This document shows, piece by piece, positions 17,475 through 25,157 of a DNA stretch of 64,000 nucleotides. Positions within the stretch are counted from its first letter, which is position 1. Each line of letters begins with the position of its first letter. The position numbers and the translations under genes are program-made. Source of the stretch: Bordetella hinzii LMG 13501 (GTDB lineage Bacteria > Pseudomonadota > Gammaproteobacteria > Burkholderiales > Burkholderiaceae_B); assembly GCF_001548475.1 (NCBI RefSeq), contig NZ_LRUJ01000019.1, forward strand, positions 1 to 64,000, read 5' to 3'. The notes under the pieces were generated by a model. The model ran no database searches and was not told the origin of the DNA. It saw nothing but the letters and a program-made list of their open reading frames with translations.

Positions 17475-18356
17475 TTATCCCGCGGCGGCCAGGACAGGGG
17501 TGTACTGCCCCGATCGCTGCAGCAGCTCGAAGGCCTGCCGCGCCGCCGGATTGGCCGCGCCCGGACGCATCCAGAGGTAGTAAGGCAGATCGGCGAGCCG
17601 GGGCAGTCCCTCGCCCAGCACCCGCATATCCGGCCCCAACAGGTCCATGGTGCGCGCCGTCACGCCCAGATTGGCGCGGATAGCCGCCTTGACCCCGGTC
17701 AGGTTGGAGGCGCGATAGGCCAGCCGCCACGGGATCTTGGCGCGATCCAGCGCATCGATGGCAAGGCGGCGGAAGATGCTCGGCTCGTCGATCAGGATGA
17801 GAGGCAGGGGATGGCCGCGCACCGGCGCGAACTGCGTGGCGCTGATCCATACGGTAGGCGTGGTGCGCAGCAGCAGGCCTTGCAGGCCCTCCTGGCGGCG
17901 GGTGGAAATCGTCATGTCGATGTCACCGCGCTCCAGCGCCTGCATGAGGTAGGGGCTGCGCCCCACATCGATCTCCAGGCGCAGCTGCGGCGCGGACCGC
18001 GCGATCTGGCCCAGGATGGCGGGCAGCAGGGTCTCGGCCACATCGGGCGGCGCGCCCAGGCGCAGGATGCCGCTCAGGCGAATGTCGGTCAGCGCGCGCG
18101 CCGCGTCATCGTTGAGCAGAATCATCTCGCGGGCATAGCGCAGCAACTGCATGCCGCTGTCGGTCAGGTGTTTGTTGCGCCCCTGTCTGCGGAACAACGG
18201 CAGGCCGATCTGCGCCTCCAGGCGCTGCATCTGCTGCGACACCGCCGCCTGCGTATAGCCCAGGGCCTGCCCGGCCCGGGCAAAAGAGCCGTGATCCACC
18301 ACCGCCACGAAGCTGCGCAACAGGCTCAGGTCAAAGGTATATGTCGAGGAATCCAT
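17475..18356 (-). CDS. LysR family regulator of the sulfur cluster (predicted)
   Basis: A 293-residue LysR-type activator with an N-terminal winged helix (residues about 6-65: LSLLRSFVAVVDHGSFARAG, QAAVSQQMQRLEAQIG) and a C-terminal effector domain. It points the same way as the SfnG-like gene and ends 228 bp before that start. The gap holds LysR-box-like words, so it probably controls the cluster. Sulfur-starvation regulators such as CysB, Cbl and SsuR-like proteins belong to this family, but assignment to one of them is not possible here. Confidence 0.92.
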   Translation of the reverse strand: MDSSTYTFDLSLLRSFVAVVDHGSFARAGQALGYTQAAVSQQMQRLEAQIGLPLFRRQGRNKHLTDSGMQLLRYAREMILLNDDAARALTDIRLSGILRLGAPPDVAETLLPAILGQIARSAPQLRLEIDVGRSPYLMQALERGDIDMTISTRRQEGLQGLLLRTTPTVWISATQFAPVRGHPLPLILIDEPSIFRRLAIDALDRAKIPWRLAYRASNLTGVKAAIRANLGVTARTMDLLGPDMRVLGEGLPRLADLPYYLWMRPGAANPAARQAFELLQRSGQYTPVLAAAG

Positions 18357-18413
18357 CGGCGCGCCGGCCTTGCATGCAATGGCCTGCAGTGTTGCCGAGA
18401 ATGCGCCGGCGGA

Positions 18414-18432
18414 TTATCTCGATTTCTCATAA
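18414..18432. promoter_or_regulatory. candidate LysR box upstream of the LysR gene
   Basis: TTAT-N11-ATAA places a T-N11-A core 58-76 bp upstream of the LysR start at 18356, the position expected for autoregulation. Part of it (TTCTCATAA, 18424-18432) is repeated in inverse orientation upstream of the SfnG-like gene. Confidence 0.4.
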
Positions 18433-18446
18433 GGTCATGCGGAACG

Positions 18447-18767
18447 TCAGCGTGGCTGGCGGCGGTCCTGCAGTTCCTTCAGGCAGGCGGCCACGCCGGC
18501 GGTGCGCTGTTCGTTGGTGACGGCGGCGCGATCCGACACCGTGCGGCAACGCTGGTACTCGGCAATGCTTTCGGGCGTGTCGTGGATGGGCGCGGCTGCC
18601 GGCGCCGACGGCTCCACCGTCATGCGCAGCGTGGCCGGCGGCGACCAATTGGCCGAGGATTTGGGCTGGGCGCCCGGAAACTGCATTTCCTGGGTGCCGG
18701 ATTGACCGTGCGCGGCGCCAGCCAGGCAAAAGACGGCCAGCGCGAGCAGTGAACGGGTATGTTTCAT
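18447..18767 (-). CDS. small secreted protein of unknown function
   Basis: A 106-residue protein with a clear Sec signal peptide (MKHTRSLLALAVFCLAGAAH, cleavage probably after AHG or AHGQ). The mature part is hydrophilic with two cysteines (YQRCRTVSD and AACLKEL), possibly a disulfide. GGAGGT lies 3 bases upstream of the ATG at 18767. I do not recognise a family. It is divergent from the M14-type peptidase gene across about 150 bp. A role is not inferable beyond export to the periplasm. Confidence 0.75.
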   Translation of the reverse strand: MKHTRSLLALAVFCLAGAAHGQSGTQEMQFPGAQPKSSANWSPPATLRMTVEPSAPAAAPIHDTPESIAEYQRCRTVSDRAAVTNEQRTAGVAACLKELQDRRQPR

Positions 18768-18920
18768 GAGACCTCCGCATAGGATGCGCCAGCGGTCGGC
18801 GCGCCTGTATGGTAGCCCCGCCAAACGCTTCCAAGCCGCAACATTCGCAACAGAGCGATAACGCGGCCGCACCCGGACACAGTAAGCTGTGTCTTCCGCA
18901 TCCGTTTTCGGACCTGTATC

Positions 18921-20654
18921 GTGATCTTGCTGGAAACCACGTTCGCGCGCCTGGCCGACACCTGGCTGGAGCGCTATGCCCGGCCCCGATGGCAGGGGTG
19001 CCGCCTCGAAGGTTGGCTGTTCGAAGGCCTGGCCGCGCGGCGGCAGCTCGAAGCCGCCCTGGCCGAGGCCGGCGTCACGGCCCGGATACGATCGGCCTAC
19101 AAGCCGCTGGTGCACGCCTTCCTGGAAGACATCAAGGCGCAGGATGTGATCCGGGCCGAAATCCGCTATCCGGTCCTGGCCGGCGTGGCGCCGGACCGCT
19201 TTCTGCTGGAAGCCTATCCGCTGGCCGATCTGCTGCCCGGCGTGCGCTTCCTGCCGCAAGCGCCGCAGGACGGGCCCGCCGTCTACACCGCGGTATTGCA
19301 CCGCCGCTCGGGCGCCGTCCAGACTTGCCGCATCGAGGCGCCCAACACCTGGAGCCGCGACCGCCAGGGCCTGGCCGCGCTATCGCCCAGCGCCTGGCTG
19401 CGCCTGGCCGGTCCGGACGGAGCCTGCCTGCTGGACCAGGCCGAGCGCGCCGAATACCGGCAGATCTTCGATGCCGCCATGGACACCTTGGCTGCCCATC
19501 CCTGGGGCCAGGCCGAACCTTATTTCGAGCGCCTGAGCCTGCGTGTGGACATCCCGCCGCTGGAAACACCGCTGCCCGGCGGCGAAACCGCCAGCAGCTG
19601 CGAAGCGCTGCATGAAGACCTGTATTTTTCGGCGCTGGAATTCTTCCAGCGCCATTCGGGCCGGCCGCTGGGCGACCGCGGGCTGCGCCCGGGCCAGATC
19701 GTACCCGACGTACGGCACGGCACAGTGCCCCGGCTCATCATCGCCACCGAATCCTTCGCGCCTGTCGCGCCGCTCACACCTCGGGCCGCGGCGCTGGCCA
19801 CGCGCGGCCATCCGCTGACACTGGACGAAGTCGCCCACAGCCTGGCCGCCCTGGGCGGCCAGGCAAACGAGGCGCCCACGCGCCAAGGACGGCGCATCCT
19901 GTGGCACTACTGTCCGAGCGCGCTGCCCGCCGCGCCGGTGCTGATTTCCGCGGCCCAGCATGCCAATGAAACCTCGGGCGTGGTGGGCGCGTTGCGCGCC
20001 GCCGGCCAATTGCTCGGCCAGGGCCCATTCGCCCTGATCCCGGTCGAAAACCCCGATGGCTATGCGCTTTTCGAAGCGCTGCGCGCCATCCATCCCAACC
20101 ATATGCATCATGCCGCGCGCTACAGCGCGCTGGGCGATGACGTGGCCTACCGCGAAGGCCCGCCCGCCGCCGAAAGCCTGGCCCGGCATCAGGCGCTGGT
20201 CCAAAGCGGCGCCCGGCTGCACATCAATCTGCATGGCTATCCCTCGCACGAATGGACCCGGCCGCTGTCGGGTTACCTGCCGCGCGGATTTGAATCCTGG
20301 ACCTTGCCCAAAGGCTTTTTCCTCATCCTGCGCTATCACCCGGGATGGGAAGAGCAGGCCCGGCGGCTGGCGCAGGCGGCCACCGCCCGACTGGCGCTCG
20401 CCATGCCGGACCTGGCGGATTTCAATGCCGCGCAGCAAGCGCGGCGCGCGGCCTACGCCGCCACGGAAGACTGGCCAGTATTCAACGGTGTGCCGGTGCT
20501 GCTCGGAGAAAGCACCCGCGAGCTGGCCAGCCTGGCCTTGACCGCGGAGTTCCCCGACGAAACCGTGTATGGCGCCGACTATGTGTTCGCGCACACCGTG
20601 CACATGCACACGGTCTTGTCCGCGGCCGCCGCCTGGCGCGAGATCGCCGCTTAG
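18921..20654 (+). CDS. M14-type zinc carboxypeptidase-like protein
   Basis: A 577-residue protein. The C-terminal half resembles M14 carboxypeptidases: a zinc-binding HxxE (H347-A-N-E350 in AAQHANETSG), the IPVENPDGYALF block near 374, a third histidine in HINLHGYPSHEW (H438) and a possible catalytic glutamate in LGESTRELA (E530 or E534). The first 240 residues are unlike anything I recognise and there is no signal peptide, so it is probably cytoplasmic. The start is a GTG without a strong ribosome site; a start a few codons away is possible. Substrate unknown. Confidence 0.75.
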   Translation: MILLETTFARLADTWLERYARPRWQGCRLEGWLFEGLAARRQLEAALAEAGVTARIRSAYKPLVHAFLEDIKAQDVIRAEIRYPVLAGVAPDRFLLEAYPLADLLPGVRFLPQAPQDGPAVYTAVLHRRSGAVQTCRIEAPNTWSRDRQGLAALSPSAWLRLAGPDGACLLDQAERAEYRQIFDAAMDTLAAHPWGQAEPYFERLSLRVDIPPLETPLPGGETASSCEALHEDLYFSALEFFQRHSGRPLGDRGLRPGQIVPDVRHGTVPRLIIATESFAPVAPLTPRAAALATRGHPLTLDEVAHSLAALGGQANEAPTRQGRRILWHYCPSALPAAPVLISAAQHANETSGVVGALRAAGQLLGQGPFALIPVENPDGYALFEALRAIHPNHMHHAARYSALGDDVAYREGPPAAESLARHQALVQSGARLHINLHGYPSHEWTRPLSGYLPRGFESWTLPKGFFLILRYHPGWEEQARRLAQAATARLALAMPDLADFNAAQQARRAAYAATEDWPVFNGVPVLLGESTRELASLALTAEFPDETVYGADYVFAHTVHMHTVLSAAAAWREIAA

Positions 20655-20759
20655 CGGCCGCGGCAAGGACGCGAGGACACATCGCGTTACCAGACGGTGC
20701 ATGGTCGTACTCGCTTAACCGCTACCGTGTGGACTCACTCGCTGTCTGGAGATGACGCC

Positions 20760-21173
20760 ATGTTCAAGTTTCTTCCGCCGCTGGCCGCCGCCCTCCTGTT
20801 GTCGGCCTGCGCGGCGCCCGCGCAAAAGCCGGCAGCCGCGCCCGATACGCATACCTCGCGCCAGGCGCTGGACTGGCCAGGCAGCTATGCCGGCGTACTG
20901 CCCTGCGCCGACTGCCCTGGCATCGGCATCCAGCTCACGCTCGGCGCGGACGGCAGCTATGAGCTGAGCCAGCTGTACCAGGACCGCCAGGCCAGGCCCG
21001 ATATCGTGCGCGGCCGCTTTCATTGGCTGCCGGGCGACGGCAGCATCGAACTCGAGGGCCAAGGCAGCCGCTGGCGCGTGGGCGAAGACCGCTTGTTCAT
21101 GCTCGATGCCGATGGCCAGCCCGTCACCGGCCCGCTGGCCGAGCACTACATCCTCAAGCGCGTCGCCCCTTAG
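20760..21173 (+). CDS. NlpE-like outer-membrane lipoprotein
   Basis: A 137-residue lipoprotein. The signal peptide ends in a lipobox (LLLSACAAP), so the mature protein should be acylated at the cysteine. The body carries the NlpE N-terminal signature: GSYAGVLPCADCPGIGIQL with the CxxC motif, then a TLGADGSYEL strand pair. In enterobacteria NlpE senses copper and envelope stress through Cpx. Here only the N-terminal domain is present and no Cpx genes are nearby, so a stress role is inference. The ATG at 20760 (MFKFLPPL) starts the signal peptide. It ends in a TTAG overlap with the convergent next gene. Confidence 0.85.
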   Translation: MFKFLPPLAAALLLSACAAPAQKPAAAPDTHTSRQALDWPGSYAGVLPCADCPGIGIQLTLGADGSYELSQLYQDRQARPDIVRGRFHWLPGDGSIELEGQGSRWRVGEDRLFMLDADGQPVTGPLAEHYILKRVAP

Positions 21174-21361
21174 CGGTCGCCCTGCCCGCTGGCCTCGGGA
21201 TGCCGGGCCAGCCAGGCTTTCAGGGCCTCGCGGTAATTCGCCATGGCTTCGTCATAGAGGTCATAGACGCAGGGGATACAGCCGCTCTGGCAGCATTCGT
21301 TGGGGCCAGGCGCCTCGGGCGGCACGGGGCGGGGATCCTGGAGGTCGGCGACCTGTGACAT
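21170..21361 (-). CDS. small oxidoreductase-like domain protein
   Basis: A 63-residue protein matching the short oxidoreductase-like domain (PF09791 type): a proline-rich lead-in (RPVPPEAPGPNE), then the cysteine cluster CCQSGCIPCVYDLYDEAM. The four cysteines could bind a metal, but the function of the family is not known. The ATG at 21361 is preferred because AGGAA lies 6 bases upstream; a TTG six bases earlier is also in frame. Confidence 0.82.
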   Translation of the reverse strand: MSQVADLQDPRPVPPEAPGPNECCQSGCIPCVYDLYDEAMANYREALKAWLARHPEASGQGDR

Positions 21362-21374
21362 CTGCAATTCCTGG

Positions 21375-21392
21375 TTAATACGACACTATTAA
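21375..21392. promoter_or_regulatory. dyad TTAATA-N6-TATTAA in a divergent promoter region
   Basis: A perfect 6+6 inverted repeat lies in the 121-bp divergent gap between the oxidoreductase-like gene and the gene at 21483. Its AT content stands out from the surroundings. A sigma-70-like promoter for the rightward gene, TTGTCC-N18-CATAAT (21398-21427), follows directly. The binding protein is unknown. Confidence 0.4.
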
Positions 21393-21482
21393 TGCATTGT
21401 CCCGCAAAAGACATTCTTTGCCATAATGCTTCAGCGGACCTCGCGGTCCGCCGGGGCATTCTCAGAAAGGCGTTATCAGGCA

Positions 21483-22121
21483 ATGACTGATTCCAGGCTG
21501 GATCTCCAGGCTCAGGGAGTACGGTTCAAAGTGTTGGCGCATATATTTCCGGTGCTGCGCCACGATGTCATCGGCCCCATCTCCAATGCAGGTCTGGCCT
21601 CGGCCATGCTGCATCAGCCACCCGATGGCGATAACGGCGCGCGCCACGAACGCCTGGTCGATGAGGTGCAGAGCCTGCTCGACGAGGGCGTGGCCAGCCT
21701 GCGCGGCCTGGACGACTGGCTGGTCGACCGCGAGCGCCATGGTGACGCGGGCGTGCTGTTCGAGGACTGCAGCCGCATCGTGGCCGCGCGCCTGCTGGCC
21801 ACCGGCAAGCATGTCGCGCTGCCGCAATTCACCATCGTGCCCGACCTGCGCCTGTTTTCCTCGCGCTACATCATTCTCGCCTGGCTGTTCTGTCTGCTGG
21901 ACACCTTGGCCGACGGCGAGGAACTGCAGGTGCGCGCTCCCTCGGCCAATGTGTGGACCGCCGCTCCCGGCGGGCAATCGGCCGCGCCGGCGTGGCCCGG
22001 CCAGCCCGAGCCCATCCTGGCCGAAGAATTGCAGATCCTGGCCGCGGCCAGCGGCTGGGAAGCCGAATGCGCGCCGGAACTGTGGACACTGCGCGGCCCG
22101 CAGGAGCTTCAGCACTGGTGA
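21483..22121 (+). CDS. orphan protein with a histidine-kinase-dimerisation-like segment
   Basis: A 212-residue soluble protein. Residues about 14-80 (FKVLAHIFPVLRHDVIGPIS, then a second helix around LLDEGVASLRGLDDWL) resemble the two-helix dimerisation/phosphotransfer domain of histidine kinases, with H27 in an RHDVIGP box in the place of the phosphorylated histidine. The remainder has no recognisable ATP-binding N, G1 or G2 box. It could be a histidine phosphotransfer protein, a degenerate kinase, or an unrelated helical protein. No response regulator is nearby. The ATG at 21483 follows AGAAAGG about 12 bases upstream. Confidence 0.7.
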   Translation: MTDSRLDLQAQGVRFKVLAHIFPVLRHDVIGPISNAGLASAMLHQPPDGDNGARHERLVDEVQSLLDEGVASLRGLDDWLVDRERHGDAGVLFEDCSRIVAARLLATGKHVALPQFTIVPDLRLFSSRYIILAWLFCLLDTLADGEELQVRAPSANVWTAAPGGQSAAPAWPGQPEPILAEELQILAAASGWEAECAPELWTLRGPQELQHW

Positions 22122-22205
22122 GTGGCCATTGACGCCCTCGCGGCCGCCAACGTAAGATGCGTTCACTGCGGGTTGTCCAATCCGCGTCTTCCAGGTTTCT
22201 CATCC

Positions 22206-22361
22206 ATGCCGTTCTCGCATCATCCGCCCGTCAGCCCGCCTCTTGAGGCCGTGGCATTGGCGCGCGCGCGGACGGCACCTCCGCCTGTCGACTCGCCGCC
22301 GGCCTCTCCGCCGGCCGCCGGGGTCGTTGCTGTCCCGCAAGGGCCGTCAAACCGCCGCTAA
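22206..22361 (+). CDS. possible proline-rich leader ORF; rest of the 22122-22442 gap
   Basis: A short open frame encodes 51 residues rich in proline runs (HHPPVSPP, APPPVDSPPASPP). It ends 81 bp before the DMT transporter start, and a T7 tract follows at 22394-22400. Proline runs can stall ribosomes, so a regulatory leader is conceivable, but it may be chance in GC-rich DNA. I see no clean terminator hairpin before the T tract and nothing else in this 321-bp gap. Confidence 0.2.
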   Translation: MPFSHHPPVSPPLEAVALARARTAPPPVDSPPASPPAAGVVAVPQGPSNRR

Positions 22362-22442
22362 GCCTCTTCACTCCCCCGCTTTACCGCCGGCGCTTTTTTT
22401 CGCGCCCCGGGGGCTGTTGCGTCTTTCGACAGGATTTTTCCG

Positions 22443-23297
22443 ATGCAAAAATCATCCTGGATCTCCCATGGATCCACGTCTTTGTTTGTTCTGCTCTGGA
22501 GCAGCGGCGCCATCACCGCCAAGCTTTCGCTGCTCTACGCCACCCCCTTCGCCTTCCTGCTCATGCGCCTGGGACTGGCCTTCGCCGTGCTCTGTCTGCT
22601 GGCGGCGCGGCGCGGCCGCTTCTTGCCCGCCCCGGGCAGCCGGATCACGACCATAGGCATCGGCCTGCTCATCCTGGGTGGCTATACCGTGTGCTATCTG
22701 CTGGCGCTGGCCCATGGCGTGGCGCCTGGCGTGCTGGCCACGGTCTTGGGCATACAGCCCATCCTGACCCTGCTCTGGACGGAACGCCGCTTCCATGGCC
22801 GCCGCCTGGCGGGCCTGGCCCTGGCGCTGGCCGGCCTGGTGCTGGTGGTATGGCAAGGCATCCACCTGGAAGGGCTGGGCTGGCTGGGCATGGCCTTCGC
22901 GCTGGGCTCGCTGCTGTGCATGACAGCCGGGGCCATCATGCAGAAACGCTCGGCCCAGGCGCCGCTGGACGTGATGCCGCTGCAGTACGCGGCCAGCCTC
23001 GTGCTATGCCTGCTGATCGCGCCCTCGCAGCCGCTGGACCTGACCCCTGGCTGGCCGCTGCTGGCGCTTCTGCTCTGGCTGGGCCTGGTCATCTCCGTGG
23101 GCGCCACCCTGCTCTTCTATCACCTGATCCAGGGCGGCGACCTGGTCAATGTGACCAGCCTCTTCTACCTGGTGCCCGCCGGCACGGCCTTGCTGGATTA
23201 CCTGCTGCTGGGCAATCCGCTGCCGCTGCTGGCCCTGGGTGGCATGGCCGCCATCCTCGGCGGCCTGGCCCTGGTCATGGGGGGGCCGAAGCGCTGA
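22443..23297 (+). CDS. EamA/DMT family transporter
   Basis: A 284-residue membrane protein with ten predicted helices in two EamA repeats (N-terminal LFVLLWSSGAITAKLSLLYA; second half beginning around GMAFALGSLLCMTAGAIMQK). A G-x-x-L-A-x-L-A-L-A helix end appears in the first half. DMT exporters of this type expel amino acids or metabolites. It stands alone on the + strand after a 321-bp gap with a possible leader ORF. Substrate unknown. Confidence 0.9.
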   Translation: MQKSSWISHGSTSLFVLLWSSGAITAKLSLLYATPFAFLLMRLGLAFAVLCLLAARRGRFLPAPGSRITTIGIGLLILGGYTVCYLLALAHGVAPGVLATVLGIQPILTLLWTERRFHGRRLAGLALALAGLVLVVWQGIHLEGLGWLGMAFALGSLLCMTAGAIMQKRSAQAPLDVMPLQYAASLVLCLLIAPSQPLDLTPGWPLLALLLWLGLVISVGATLLFYHLIQGGDLVNVTSLFYLVPAGTALLDYLLLGNPLPLLALGGMAAILGGLALVMGGPKR

Positions 23298-23391
23298 AGG
23301 CCGTGGGCGGGCGTGACGCTCCCGGCAAAGGCGCCGCGCCCGCCCATGGGGACCCACCCGGGGCTTTGCCGCGGCGGCCTGCGGCGGCCAA

Positions 23392-23419
23392 TTGACGCCC
23401 CCGCCCCGACCGCTATACT
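23392..23419 (+). promoter_or_regulatory. sigma-70 promoter for the DUF465 gene
   Basis: TTGACG (23392-23397), a 16-bp spacer and TATACT (23414-23419) form a near-consensus sigma-70 promoter. Transcription would begin around 23426, leaving a leader of roughly 88 bases before the ATG at 23514. Confidence 0.65.
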
Positions 23420-23513
23420 GGGTTCATATCAAGGACACCGGCAGTCTTTCCTTGCGCGCTCTCGCGGGTCGCGGACCAGCTGGGCGTGGCATCCTCACCA
23501 CGGAGGTCCCGTT

Positions 23514-23726
23514 ATGTTCCCTGAGTTTCGCGATCAGATTTCCCGACTCAAGACCGACAATCCGCATTTCGCGAAGTTGTTCGACAAGCACAATCAGCTT
23601 GATCAGCAGATCCAGAACATGGAAGCCGGGAGAGAAACCGCGACCACGTTAGAGATCGAAAAACTCAAAAAAGAAAAACTCCACATCAAGGACCAGCTCT
23701 ACGCCATCCTCAAGGGCGCCGGCTGA
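23514..23726 (+). CDS. YdcH/DUF465 family small protein
   Basis: A 70-residue charged, helical protein of the DUF465 (YdcH) family: FRDQISRLKTDNPHFAKLFD, then KHNQLDQQIQNMEAG and a lysine-rich helix LEIEKLKKEKLHIKDQLY. It probably forms a short coiled coil. The function of the family is unknown. GGAGGT lies 7 bases upstream of the ATG, and a strong sigma-70 promoter lies about 95 bp upstream, so high expression is likely. Confidence 0.9.
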   Translation: MFPEFRDQISRLKTDNPHFAKLFDKHNQLDQQIQNMEAGRETATTLEIEKLKKEKLHIKDQLYAILKGAG

Positions 23727-23762
23727 GCGCCGCTCCCGCCGCCTCCGAAACGCGCGCCGCGC

Positions 23763-25049
23763 TCAAACTTGCGGCTCGCGCCCGGGGGCCAGTCCCGCCT
23801 GTTCCCGCCGCGCCGCCCGCAAGGCCAATGTGGCGCTGACCCCGAGGGCCAGGATGAGAAACGCCCCGGTCAACTCCGCCACACCGACCCAGCCAGCCAG
23901 CGCCCAGCTCTTGCCGCCCACCGAGCCCAGCACGCTGGAGCCCAGGTAATAGACCAACAGATACAGCGAAGCGGCCTGAGCCTTGTAGCCGCGCGCCATC
24001 TGGCCCACCCAGCCGCTGGCCACGGCATGCGAGGCAAAGAACCCGAAGGTGAAGACCACGATGCCGGCGACCAGCACCGCCAGGTGGTCGGACAGCGTCA
24101 AGAGCAAGCCGCTCAGCGTGAGCACGGTGCCCAGCACCAGCATGGGCCCGCGGCCATGCCGGTCGGCCAGGCGTCCGAAAAAGGTCGAGGCGAAAATGCC
24201 CACCAGATAGACCAGGAAAATCCCGCCGATGAAAGTCTGGCTGAGCGAAAAAGGCGCTTGCAGCAGCCGGAAACCGACGTAGTTATAGACCGTGACGAAA
24301 GCGCCCATCAGCAGACCGCCCAGCAGGAACAGGCTGACCAGCGGGCCGTTGCGCATATGCGTGGACAGCCCCTTGCGGGCCTCGCGCCAGCCGTTGCCGC
24401 GCTTGGGCGAAAAGCGGCGCGAAGCCGGCAGCAGCCAGGTGAATAGCAAGGCGGCGACCAAGCCCAGCAGGCCCAGCGCGCCCAGCGCCGCGCGCCAGCC
24501 GAAGAAGTCCGAAACTAGGCCGGTGATGACCCGGCCGGTCAAGCCGCCGAAGGCGCTGCCGCTGATATAGAGGCCCATGGCGAAACCCAGCGTCCCGGGC
24601 TCGACCTCCTCGGCCAGATAGGCCATGGCCACGGCGGGCACCCCGCCCATGGCCAAGCCCTGCAAAGTACGCAGCGCCAGCAGGCTGGTCCAGTCCGGAG
24701 CAAAGGCGGCCAGGGTGCCGAGCACGGCCGAAGCCATCAGCGAGGCCGCCATCACCCGCTTGCGCGGCAAGGCCTGCGACCACAGACCGACGAGGAAAAT
24801 AGCCAGCGCCAGCATCCCCGTGGACAGCGACAGCGACAGGCTGCTCTGCGCGGGCGATATCGCGAAATTGTGGGTAAACAGCGGCATCAGCGGCTGGACA
24901 CAATACAGCAGGGAAAAGGTGGCGAAGCCGGCGGCGAACAGGGCCCACTGGGCGCGGCGCAGCGCCGGGGTGCCCCGGCGCAGATATCCCTGTCCCTCGT
25001 CCGCGGCGGGCGCGGGCGTGGACGTGGCGGGAGGTTGAGGGGCGGACAT
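23763..25049 (-). CDS. MFS transporter, YnfM/AraJ-like
   Basis: A 428-residue major-facilitator protein with 12 predicted helices after a proline/alanine-rich N-terminal tail. FATFSLLYCVQPLMPLF in helix 1 and MAMGGVPAVAMAYLAEEV-like residues in helix 4 are typical of the YnfM-like efflux group. The ATG at 25049 (MSAPQPP) is chosen; a longer frame adds 22 residues. It is divergent from a LysR gene at 25158, its likely regulator. Substrate unknown. Confidence 0.9.
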   Translation of the reverse strand: MSAPQPPATSTPAPAADEGQGYLRRGTPALRRAQWALFAAGFATFSLLYCVQPLMPLFTHNFAISPAQSSLSLSLSTGMLALAIFLVGLWSQALPRKRVMAASLMASAVLGTLAAFAPDWTSLLALRTLQGLAMGGVPAVAMAYLAEEVEPGTLGFAMGLYISGSAFGGLTGRVITGLVSDFFGWRAALGALGLLGLVAALLFTWLLPASRRFSPKRGNGWREARKGLSTHMRNGPLVSLFLLGGLLMGAFVTVYNYVGFRLLQAPFSLSQTFIGGIFLVYLVGIFASTFFGRLADRHGRGPMLVLGTVLTLSGLLLTLSDHLAVLVAGIVVFTFGFFASHAVASGWVGQMARGYKAQAASLYLLVYYLGSSVLGSVGGKSWALAGWVGVAELTGAFLILALGVSATLALRAARREQAGLAPGREPQV

Positions 25050-25113
25050 GGCGGAAATCTCGAAAAACGCAGGCCTGGCTGGCCTTGTCTTCAACGGTAG
25101 ACTTTCCGTGTAC

Positions 25114-25144
25114 ATTTGTCCAATATATGAAACTGTGATTTGTC
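25114..25144. promoter_or_regulatory. direct ATTTGTC repeats in the MFS/LysR divergent promoter
   Basis: ATTTGTC occurs at 25114-25120 and 25138-25144, 24 bp apart, in the AT-rich 108-bp gap between the divergent MFS and LysR genes. This could be part of the LysR binding region; the assignment is tentative. Confidence 0.3.
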
Positions 25145-25157
25145 ATTTCTAAAAAGT

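Noticed and set aside
22381..22410. A T7 tract after CGGCGC as an intrinsic terminator
   Set aside because: No stable stem precedes the T run; only a 5-bp pairing across the T tract itself is possible.
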